Made by a program: the position numbers and the translations under genes
Notes under the pieces: model-generated
What the model was told of the DNA's origin: nothing
Database searches by the model: none
What the model saw: the letters and a program-made list of their open reading frames with translations, nothing else
Part shown: positions 1 through 6,612 of the stretch, one piece after another
Position numbering within the stretch: the first letter of the stretch is position 1
Layout: each line of letters starts with the position of its first letter
DNA from: JAPUDQ01 sp039916485
GTDB taxonomy: Bacteria; Patescibacteriota; Saccharimonadia; Saccharimonadales; Saccharimonadaceae
Assembly: GCA_039916485.1 (NCBI GenBank)
Contig: JBDSLH010000007.1
Location: forward strand, 1 to 64,000
Length of the DNA stretch: 64,000 bases
Direction: 5' to 3'

Positions 1-569
1 ATAGTCAATAGGTGAACAAATGCAACAGCAGTCATGAAAATCGCAATGGCAAGCGTCCAGCCCAGACCCAGCAATCCAATAGATAACCCACTCAGTGCAC
101 TAGTTATAATAAACCCTACGCCCTGACCCGTTCCGACGAGTCCGTTTGCCTTATCTCGCTTATCTTTATCAACCAGCAAAGTAACAGTTGTACTCAGCGC
201 AATATTTCGTAAATTTTCTACGACGGCACCAATAAGGATCAAGAATGTAAAAATCCAAAAAGGAACCTGAGACAAATTCGCGAGCGCTGCCTCTCCAACA
301 AGTACGTAGAATCCTCCAGCCAACACAAACATAATGAGGGTGAAGACACTTGATATAGCCATAACGCGTTTTTTCCTGTTGTGATCAACAAACGTGCCGA
401 ATGCTATCCCACATAGTGCGATAAGTAACATATACGAGCCACCAATAATTGCTGTTGCGAGTACAGAACGAGTTTCTAAATATGCCCAAAACGTCAGACC
501 AAACCACAAAAAACTAGTCGTTACATTAGCAACAACTGTATTTATGAGCACATTATAAAACTGTTTCAT
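1..569 (-). CDS. MFS-type transporter, N-terminal part (cut by window edge)
   Basis: This reading frame runs off the left edge, so only about the first 189 residues are visible. It starts MKQFYNVLINTVVANV and continues as a series of hydrophobic helices separated by short loops. The loop after the second helix reads GTFVDHNRKKRVM, which matches the MFS motif A (GxLxDRxGRKR) between helices 2 and 3; a later loop has VDKDKRDKANGLVGTGQGVG. These features indicate a major facilitator superfamily permease in the cytoplasmic membrane. The substrate cannot be judged from this half. It is transcribed away from the DUF1801 gene block, on the same strand. Confidence 0.8.
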   Translation of the reverse strand, partial: MKQFYNVLINTVVANVTTSFLWFGLTFWAYLETRSVLATAIIGGSYMLLIALCGIAFGTFVDHNRKKRVMAISSVFTLIMFVLAGGFYVLVGEAALANLSQVPFWIFTFLILIGAVVENLRNIALSTTVTLLVDKDKRDKANGLVGTGQGVGFIITSALSGLSIGLLGLGWTLAIAIFMTAVAFVHLLT

Positions 570-617
570 TAAGACCTATTGTACAATCTTTTGTGAAAAT
601 GTAACTACCAAGTATTC

Positions 618-971
618 TTAGTTGCTAAGTATGTTCGACATACGGTACCGTATAACATCCGCAATCAATACTTCAGGAAGCTGTTCGGTATGTGGAAATT
701 GGACGGAACCCTTACCTTGCTTGTACCGAGAAAATTCTTTGGTAAACGCCACATGACCGTTGGGCGTTGCATAAAGCCCAATGTGATGAGCGTACCCAGC
801 AAAGTAGACAAGCGGCTTACCATTTATTTTGTAAGCCGGCATTTTATACGCAAAATCTTCCGTAGCCTGGGGCGCTATCTCATGGACAATGCTACGGATT
901 TTATTGAGACGATCTCGTGTCATACCTTCAAAAGAATTAATGTAGTCATCAACCTGTGTATGCGTTTTCAT
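618..971 (-). CDS. DUF1801 (YdhG-like) small protein
   Basis: This 117-residue protein resembles the DUF1801/YdhG family: an N-terminal helical stretch, then AYKMPAYKINGKPLVYFAGY and HIGLYATP, which are typical of that fold. One Bacillus member has been discussed as a frataxin-like iron chaperone, but most members have no assigned role and none is claimed here. The gene lies 21 bases downstream of the thioredoxin gene. It has its own TATACT at 981-986, ending 9 bases before the ATG, and no ribosome binding site, so a leaderless transcript is likely in addition to read-through. Confidence 0.72.
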   Translation of the reverse strand: MKTHTQVDDYINSFEGMTRDRLNKIRSIVHEIAPQATEDFAYKMPAYKINGKPLVYFAGYAHHIGLYATPNGHVAFTKEFSRYKQGKGSVQFPHTEQLPEVLIADVIRYRMSNILSN

Positions 972-992
972 AATACCGATAGTATACTACGA

Positions 993-1331
993 TTATCCAG
1001 CTAGTAGATCTTTGAGTTCACCCTCTAGTACATGTTGTGGACGTACGCCTACTAATTCTTTGATCATTTCACCGTTTTTAAATACCTGCATATTGGGAAT
1101 ACCACGGACACCGTATGTGCCTGCAAGTTGAGCATTGTCAGGTGATTCTTCTATATTAACTTTTACGATATCTAGTTTGTCATCAAGCTTCTTTGCTGTT
1201 GCTTCAAGCACCGGTGCCATTGCGTGGCATGGTGCACACCACACAGCCCAAAAATCTACCAAAACAATTTTGTTGTTCTCAAGTACTTTAGATTTGAATT
1301 CTGCTTGCGTTGTTGTCGTGTGTAATGCCAT
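993..1331 (-). CDS. trxA: thioredoxin
   Basis: This 112-residue protein has the thioredoxin fold signature: VDFWAVWCAPCHAMAP, with the redox pair Cys32 and Cys35, and the cis-proline loop GIPN near residue 79. It should reduce protein disulfides in the cytoplasm. The active site reads WCAPC instead of the usual WCGPC, a substitution seen in some thioredoxins that may shift redox potential. It follows the NUDIX gene by 11 bases. A TATAAT at 1342-1347 overlaps the NUDIX stop codon and ends 10 bases before the ATG, so the gene can be transcribed from its own near-leaderless promoter. No thioredoxin reductase is seen in this window. Confidence 0.92.
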   Translation of the reverse strand: MALHTTTTQAEFKSKVLENNKIVLVDFWAVWCAPCHAMAPVLEATAKKLDDKLDIVKVNIEESPDNAQLAGTYGVRGIPNMQVFKNGEMIKELVGVRPQHVLEGELKDLLAG

Positions 1332-1342
1332 ATTACTATATA

Positions 1343-1900
1343 TTATACAGGAATTTTGTCTGGTTCGCTGATCGAGAATACAATAGCCGGTACACGAGTT
1401 GCAGTCGGAAGTATATTTTCAAGTATATCTTTATACGCATCTACAACGTCAAATAATGCTTCGCCCTTAAGTTGTGTTTGCTCCAGCTGACGTATTGTAA
1501 GCCATCTGATATCTGGAGATTCCGGAGGTAGTATTTCATGACGAGGGTCTTCCTGAACTATGCAAGCATACCCTAAATCGCTGTGATAATGTGTATCATT
1601 TACTCTATGGGTATTGAAGTTTATAGGAACAGGATGGAGGATACTTTGCCCGTGCGGAGCGAGGGGTGCCATCTGAAGTACGGTGAGTTGATCTTGATCA
1701 TAGCCTGCTTCTTCACGTACTTCATGGATGAGTGCGGACCAGGGGGTTTCAGTGAGTTCAATATGTCCTCCAACTTGTAATAGCTTACCGAATTTTTTGT
1801 GCATATGAACAAGACAAAGCCATTCGCCATCAAATTCGCGCATTATGTATGCGCTAATAGTCATATCGTGTTGGCCTTTACCAGTATGGATATGCGGCAT
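1343..1900 (-). CDS. NUDIX hydrolase
   Basis: This 185-residue protein contains the Nudix box GX5EX7REUXEEXGU at about residues 46-68, reading GHIELTE then HEVREEAGY; the first Arg of the box is His. Nudix enzymes hydrolyse nucleoside diphosphates linked to another group, and the substrate here is unknown. The ATG overlaps the TAA of trhO (TAATG), so translation is probably coupled. It sits between a tRNA modification gene and thioredoxin. Confidence 0.85.
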   Translation of the reverse strand: MPHIHTGKGQHDMTISAYIMREFDGEWLCLVHMHKKFGKLLQVGGHIELTETPWSALIHEVREEAGYDQDQLTVLQMAPLAPHGQSILHPVPINFNTHRVNDTHYHSDLGYACIVQEDPRHEILPPESPDIRWLTIRQLEQTQLKGEALFDVVDAYKDILENILPTATRVPAIVFSISEPDKIPV

Positions 1901-2808
1901 TATTTGCGACCCTCCTCGTTAGCTACGACAGGCCGACACTGTGCTTTGTGATAGAGGAGATCCTGATTTTGCCGACATTTCTCACAAATTAGCACAAGAT
2001 CATTACATTGTGCATTTGCACAGTTCTCAAAATTACTGGTTTTCTTACTACAATGTATGCATTTCCCAATTGTTTTAGTATGATCAGAAAAATTAACCGT
2101 CATGCGATCATCAAATACACGAAGGCTCCCTTCCCACAGACCATCATCACCATACTGTTCTCCATACTTTACGATGCCACCGTCTATTTGATAAACGTCT
2201 TTAAACCCTCGTTTTTTCATCATAGAAGTGATTACCTCGCAGCGGATGCCACCCGTGCAATACGTAACTATTTTTTTGTTTTTGATATCATCATATTTAT
2301 CACTTTCAAGCTCCGCTATAAAATCGCGCGAGGTGTTCGTGTTAGGAACAACCGCATTTTTAAATTTACCAATGCTTGCTTCGTGAGCATTCCTACCATC
2401 AAAAAAGACCACATCATCACCATATGTTTCGACAAGTTCATGAACCTGTTGCGGTTTGAGGTGGATACCTCCGCCAACAACACCAGTCTCATCAACTTCA
2501 AACTCATCCTCGGAGTTTTTAAAACCAACAAGCTCTCGCCTGTGTCTCACGCTCAACCTTGGGAAATGTTCTTCACTACCATCGCTCCATTTAAAAACCA
2601 TGTCTTTAAACACTGGATACTGTTTTGTAGCTTTGATATATGCTTTCAATACTTTTATATCTCCACCAACAGTACCGTTAATTCCGTGACGACTAACTAA
2701 GATTCTTCCTTTAAGATCGAGACTTTCACACAATGTTTTTTGCCAGAGCTTTACTGACTCAGGATCTGTAAGAGGCGTAAATTTGTAATACAGTAGTATC
2801 TTTTGCAT
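1900..2808 (-). CDS. trhO: tRNA uridine-34 hydroxylase TrhO (rhodanese-type)
   Basis: This protein of about 302 residues belongs to the TrhO/YceA (UPF0176) family, which forms 5-hydroxyuridine at position 34 of tRNAs. The rhodanese domain has the active-site loop YCTGGIRCEV, with Cys as the catalytic residue, and the C-terminus has a Cys-rich segment (CIHCSKK, CANAQC, CEKC) that looks like a metal-binding element. An upstream in-frame ATG exists at 2838. However, TGG-TATAAT at 2819-2827 would place transcription start near 2812, so the ATG at 2808 (MQKILLYYKF) is preferred; it also aligns better with the family N-terminus. The gene is divergent from the ABC exporter. Confidence 0.88.
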   Translation of the reverse strand: MQKILLYYKFTPLTDPESVKLWQKTLCESLDLKGRILVSRHGINGTVGGDIKVLKAYIKATKQYPVFKDMVFKWSDGSEEHFPRLSVRHRRELVGFKNSEDEFEVDETGVVGGGIHLKPQQVHELVETYGDDVVFFDGRNAHEASIGKFKNAVVPNTNTSRDFIAELESDKYDDIKNKKIVTYCTGGIRCEVITSMMKKRGFKDVYQIDGGIVKYGEQYGDDGLWEGSLRVFDDRMTVNFSDHTKTIGKCIHCSKKTSNFENCANAQCNDLVLICEKCRQNQDLLYHKAQCRPVVANEEGRK

Positions 2809-2818
2809 AACAGAGGTC

Positions 2819-2827
2819 ATTATACCA
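2819..2827 (-). promoter_or_regulatory. extended -10 of trhO
   Basis: On the minus strand TGGTATAAT ends 10 bases before the trhO ATG at 2808. It overlaps codons of the longer start, which is why the shorter start was chosen. Confidence 0.6.
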
Positions 2828-2831
2828 TTGC

Positions 2832-2860
2832 TTGACATTTATATAAAAATTTGTTATAAT
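2832..2860 (+). promoter_or_regulatory. consensus sigma-70 promoter for the ABC exporter
   Basis: TTGACA at 2832-2837 and TATAAT at 2855-2860 are separated by exactly 17 bases, a perfect match to the housekeeping promoter. A second extended -10 (TGCTATAAT, 2875-2883) lies just downstream inside a 15-base palindrome. Confidence 0.85.
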
Positions 2861-2875
2861 TAAATTATATAGCGT

Positions 2876-2890
2876 GCTATAATTTATAGC
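2876..2890. repeat. 15-bp palindrome GCTATAA-T-TTATAGC over a -10 element
   Basis: A perfect inverted repeat with 7-base arms and a single central base overlaps the second -10 of the ABC exporter promoter region. A close relative overlaps the pgk -10 at 42087-42101. It may be an operator, or it may simply follow from the -10 sequence being followed by its complement. Confidence 0.5.
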
Positions 2891-2970
2891 ATTATGAACC
2901 AACGTGGTTCCTCTATGTCAATAAGCGTGCGGGATCTCGACCGTACATCTAACAAAAATAGGAGCATTTT

Positions 2971-4725
2971 ATGCAACGTAAAATTATAACATTATTCTGG
3001 AATGTATCGAGCCGATATAGCGCTCTGCGTCTGTTGGCGTTGGGTTTGCCTGTGCTCGCTGTGTCTGTCAATGCAATTGCAGGTCCATACGTCCTTTCCC
3101 AGTTTTTAGATAGACTACAAACAGGTGGAATTACACTTGAGAATAGTTGGTCACTGATTGCATTCTATGGAGGCTTGGTAGTCCTAGGTGAGGTCGTTCT
3201 TTGGAGGCTCGCACTATACTTTACTTGGACATTTGAGGTGCATACCATACGAGATCTTCACCAAGTAATATTTAATAAGTTATCCCATCAAGATCTTGTT
3301 TTTCATGCTGATCGATTTGGAGGGGCTTTGGTAAGTCAAAGTACTAAATTTGTCGGAGCATTTGAACGATTTTGGGACATGATTATTTGGAGTGTTATGC
3401 CAATAATTTCTACGGTAATCGGCTCAATCATTGTCTTATCTGCACTAGGACTATGGCAGTATGGGTTGTTCCTTGCGGTATATGCTGTGTGTTTTGGAGT
3501 TGTTGTATACGTTTGTTCACGATTCCTTGCACAAATAAATCGCGATGAGGCTTCGGCTAGTAACAGAATAAGTGGGTACTTAGCAGATATGATTACCAAC
3601 GTAAGTACAGTCAAGTCTTTTGGACGAGAAGATTATGAACACGCACAAGTAGGCTCATATGCCAAGGACTGGCATGCCGCTTCTACGAAGCTTAAGTGGG
3701 GTGTGCTCGGTGCTACCACAGCGTTTAGCGCAATGTACGCTGTCGGTGCAACGGCTGCACTGATATTTGCCGTGCTTGGTGCACAGTATGGTGTAGCGTC
3801 TGTTGGGATGATCTACCTCATTTTTATATACGCGCTTAATATAAATCGTCAACTATGGGAGCTGAATAACATTACTCGAACCTACGACCGCGTGATCGGT
3901 GACGCGGATGAGATGACAAAAATACTGGAAAAGGATTTTGATCTTATTGATAATTCAAATAACAAACTTCAAGCGTCGAAAGGTGATGTATCATTTAGTC
4001 ACATTTCGTTTACGCATGATAACGGTAAAGGTGAACAAGTCTTCCAAGATTTCAATTTATCTATACCAGCCGGACAACGTGTAGGCATAGTCGGTCATAG
4101 TGGCGCAGGTAAAACTACATTAACTAATATCTTATTACGATTTTCTGATGTTGAGCACGGTTCAATTACTATCGATGGTCAAGACATTAGTGAGGTTACT
4201 CAGCAAAGTCTCCATGAAGAAATTGCATATGTCGCTCAAGAGCCTATTTTGTTTCACCGAACCCTCAAAGAGAATATCTCATATGGACGGTTAGATGCGA
4301 CGCACCAACAAATTATTGAGGCCGCCAAAAAGGCACACGCCTATGGGTTCATTACTAAACTTCCTGACGGTTTAGATACTATGGTTGGCGAACGAGGTAT
4401 AAAGTTATCCGGTGGTCAGCGGCAGCGGATTGCAATCGCAAGAGCCATCCTGAAAGACGCTCCAATACTTGTACTCGATGAAGCAACTTCAGCACTTGAC
4501 AGTGAGAGTGAAAAACTCATACAAGATAGCTTAAGTGATCTTATGAAAGACCGTACCAGTATTGTCATCGCTCATCGACTGTCTACCATAGCAAAGCTTG
4601 ATCGAATTATCGTGCTTGATCAAGGAAGAATTACAGAAGACGGCACACATGCTGAATTACTCACCCAAAACGGAACCTACTCCCGTCTTTGGTCTCATCA
4701 GAGTGGCGGATTCCTTGAGGAATAA
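2971..4725 (+). CDS. ABC exporter, fused permease and ATPase
   Basis: This 584-residue protein has an N-terminal transmembrane domain (about residues 15-300, six helices) followed by an ABC ATPase. Visible motifs are Walker A GHSGAGKTT, the Q-loop in AYVAQEPILFHR, the signature LSGGQRQR, Walker B ILVLDEATSALD and the switch His in IVIAHRLST. The architecture is that of half-size exporters that act as dimers and extrude lipids, peptides or drugs. GGAG at 2961-2964 gives a clear ribosome binding site. It is a single gene with a strong promoter, and no partner half-transporter is adjacent. Substrate unknown. Confidence 0.93.
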   Translation: MQRKIITLFWNVSSRYSALRLLALGLPVLAVSVNAIAGPYVLSQFLDRLQTGGITLENSWSLIAFYGGLVVLGEVVLWRLALYFTWTFEVHTIRDLHQVIFNKLSHQDLVFHADRFGGALVSQSTKFVGAFERFWDMIIWSVMPIISTVIGSIIVLSALGLWQYGLFLAVYAVCFGVVVYVCSRFLAQINRDEASASNRISGYLADMITNVSTVKSFGREDYEHAQVGSYAKDWHAASTKLKWGVLGATTAFSAMYAVGATAALIFAVLGAQYGVASVGMIYLIFIYALNINRQLWELNNITRTYDRVIGDADEMTKILEKDFDLIDNSNNKLQASKGDVSFSHISFTHDNGKGEQVFQDFNLSIPAGQRVGIVGHSGAGKTTLTNILLRFSDVEHGSITIDGQDISEVTQQSLHEEIAYVAQEPILFHRTLKENISYGRLDATHQQIIEAAKKAHAYGFITKLPDGLDTMVGERGIKLSGGQRQRIAIARAILKDAPILVLDEATSALDSESEKLIQDSLSDLMKDRTSIVIAHRLSTIAKLDRIIVLDQGRITEDGTHAELLTQNGTYSRLWSHQSGGFLEE

Positions 4726-4754
4726 TTACTAATAGCACCCTATTCTAGGAAAAA

Positions 4755-5048
4755 TTATTTCTTACGTCGCTTAGCGAGTTTTTGCCAAAATTTATCAATC
4801 TCATACTCTAAATCAACATCATAAGAATTTGCAAGTGTTACTGTTGAGATGATCAAATCAGCAAACTCTGATCCGAGGTCACCATCATTACTCTTGTAGT
4901 CTACTGTCTTACTCTGTTTGCGGATAGCCTCCGCAACTTCACCAAGTTCTTCAATAAGAAAAAGTAACTGCATTTCAGTTGATGGTTTGAGTTTACTGTT
5001 GTTACCCCAGTCATCTTTTACTGCTTGTTGTAGGTCTGATATTTTCAT
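4755..5048 (-). CDS. MazG-like nucleotide pyrophosphohydrolase
   Basis: This all-alpha protein of about 97 residues has the MazG/dUTPase-like metal-binding pattern: EELGEVAEAIRK (EExxE) and SEFADLIISTV (ExxD). Small single-domain members hydrolyse non-canonical or excess nucleoside triphosphates. AGGAG eight bases before the ATG at 5048 (MKISDLQ) makes that start more likely than the upstream in-frame start at 5093. The following gene in the same direction is 29 bases past the convergent ABC exporter, with no clear terminator between. Confidence 0.85.
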   Translation of the reverse strand: MKISDLQQAVKDDWGNNSKLKPSTEMQLLFLIEELGEVAEAIRKQSKTVDYKSNDGDLGSEFADLIISTVTLANSYDVDLEYEIDKFWQKLAKRRKK

Positions 5049-5120
5049 ACACGTAGCTCCTTTTATATCAGAACGGAGCGACCCGATGATCACTCCGTTC
5101 TAGAAATATCTTATGCTAGA

Positions 5121-5855
5121 TTATTCTTTCTTAGATTGGTCTGATTTGCCATCCTCAGTGTTCTCGGTTGGAGCTTCCTCACCATTTTCGACTTCAACTT
5201 CACTGACATCTTCAGCGTCACCAGCAGATGATTCATTTGCAGCTTGGAGCGCTGCTGGTTCCCAAACACTAGCGACCATCAAGTCAGAAATTTGTGGTTT
5301 TTCTTCGTCAGTTTCATCACCGTGTCCACTATCATGCTCTACGAATTCGACTCCTTCATCTAATTTCGCATCGGCAAGTGTAACCTTATCACCAGACTCA
5401 ACGAGTCCAGTAATATCTATTTCAATTGATTCAGGAAGGTCCATAGGCAATGCACGAACTTGGATCTTATCAAGTGCCTGTAGCACGATGAGGCCAGATT
5501 TTTCTGCAACGCTCTCACCTTCACCGACGAGCTTGATAGGCACTTCAGCTTCAACAGGCTCATTCTGGCGGACGGCATGAAATGATACGTGATTGATACG
5601 TCGCTTTACATTGTCGACATCAACGTCTTTAATCATTGCGATTCGTTTTTTAGTGCCGATTGTGAGATGTACTGGGGCATGCTTTCCAGCAGCAGTATAC
5701 ACTTTCGACATCAAGACTTGGTCGACCTGGACTGCTTCTGGTTCAATACCAGGACCATATACAACACCTGGCACTATACCGTCTTGCCGTAACTGTCTTA
5801 CTTTTTTACCCTTTAGCGTACGTTCACTCAAACTGAGTGTGATTTTTTCTCCCAT
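5121..5855 (-). CDS. rplY: ribosomal protein bL25 (Ctc/TL5 form)
   Basis: This 244-residue protein is the long bL25 form: an N-terminal 5S rRNA-binding domain (GKKVRQLRQDGIVPGVVYG) and the C-terminal TL5/Ctc beta domain (PVEAEVPIKLVGEGESV, PESIEIDITGLVESGD). It ends in an acidic tail of about 60 residues rich in Glu, Asp and Ser, which is common in Ctc proteins. The protein binds 5S rRNA in the large subunit. GGGAG lies four bases before the ATG, so this is one of the genes with a conventional leader; a TATAAT at 5897-5902 is the probable -10. Confidence 0.93.
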   Translation of the reverse strand: MGEKITLSLSERTLKGKKVRQLRQDGIVPGVVYGPGIEPEAVQVDQVLMSKVYTAAGKHAPVHLTIGTKKRIAMIKDVDVDNVKRRINHVSFHAVRQNEPVEAEVPIKLVGEGESVAEKSGLIVLQALDKIQVRALPMDLPESIEIDITGLVESGDKVTLADAKLDEGVEFVEHDSGHGDETDEEKPQISDLMVASVWEPAALQAANESSAGDAEDVSEVEVENGEEAPTENTEDGKSDQSKKE

Positions 5856-5961
5856 CTTTCTCCCTTTCTATGGATATGTTTACGGAGTTATTATTCATTA
5901 TATTTTACCATATATTTTTGAAAAATGCTAAGACTGGTGACCATGCTACAATACCTAGAGT

Positions 5962-6612
5962 ATGCTTGAAAGTCTTCTAGAATTCATCACTGGTCTTGGT
6001 TGGCTAGCCGTTATTGCGGTCATCTATGCAGAGTCAGGTTTGCTTATTGGTTTTTTCTTACCGGGTGACAGTTTGTTGTTCACGGCTGGATTTTTAGTGC
6101 ATGAACAAATATTCGATATCAACATTCACGTATTTGTAGCCCTACTGTTCTTGGCAGCTGTAACTGGGGATAGTACTGGGTACGCGTTTGGATCCAAAGT
6201 AGGACGTAAATTGTTTGAACGAGAAAATTCTCGATTTTTTCGAACAGAAAATTTAGAGCGAGCTGAACGGTTCTATAAAAAGCATGGAGCTAAAACTATA
6301 GTCTTAGCTCGATTCATTCCAGTCATCAGAACATTTGCTCCAATCATTGCTGGAGTAAGTTCTATGAAATATCGTACGTTTCTCATGTATAACATTGCAG
6401 GTGGACTGTTGTGGGCTGCTGGTTTTACGTATTTAGGTTACTATGCAGGTCAACTACTAAATTCTCTGGGAATAAATATTGAGCTTGCAGTAATCGTAAT
6501 CATTATTGTATCAACCGTGCCACTACTGGTACATCCGCTTATGAACAAAAAGCGACGAAGTGACCTCATTGAAGGCACAAAGCGAGAGATACAAATACTT
6601 CTAAAGCGTTAA
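5962..6612 (+). CDS. DedA family membrane protein
   Basis: This 216-residue protein carries the DedA (SNARE-associated, VTT) signatures: FFLPGDSLLFTAG near residue 30, the conserved Gly-Arg element FGSKVGRKLF, and ARFIPVIRTFAPIIAGVSSM. About five hydrophobic segments are visible. DedA proteins act in the cytoplasmic membrane, and several are lipid flippases or transporters recycling undecaprenyl phosphate or phosphatidylethanolamine; which of these applies is not known. TGC-TACAAT at 5944-5952 ends 9 bases before the ATG and there is no ribosome binding site. The stop overlaps the convergent uvrA stop (TTAA at 6609-6612). Confidence 0.92.
   Translation: MLESLLEFITGLGWLAVIAVIYAESGLLIGFFLPGDSLLFTAGFLVHEQIFDINIHVFVALLFLAAVTGDSTGYAFGSKVGRKLFERENSRFFRTENLERAERFYKKHGAKTIVLARFIPVIRTFAPIIAGVSSMKYRTFLMYNIAGGLLWAAGFTYLGYYAGQLLNSLGINIELAVIVIIIVSTVPLLVHPLMNKKRRSDLIEGTKREIQILLKR

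Noticed and set aside
2008..2700. 230-residue plus-strand frame opposite trhO
   Set aside because: It is antisense to a well-conserved gene, has no promoter or ribosome binding site, and shows the Phe/Ile-rich composition of a shadow frame.
2894..2989. short upstream frame (MNQRGSSMSISVRD...) overlapping the ABC exporter start
   Set aside because: It has no ribosome binding site and no recognisable product; the real start has GGAG and the family N-terminus. A leader peptide role cannot be excluded but is unsupported.
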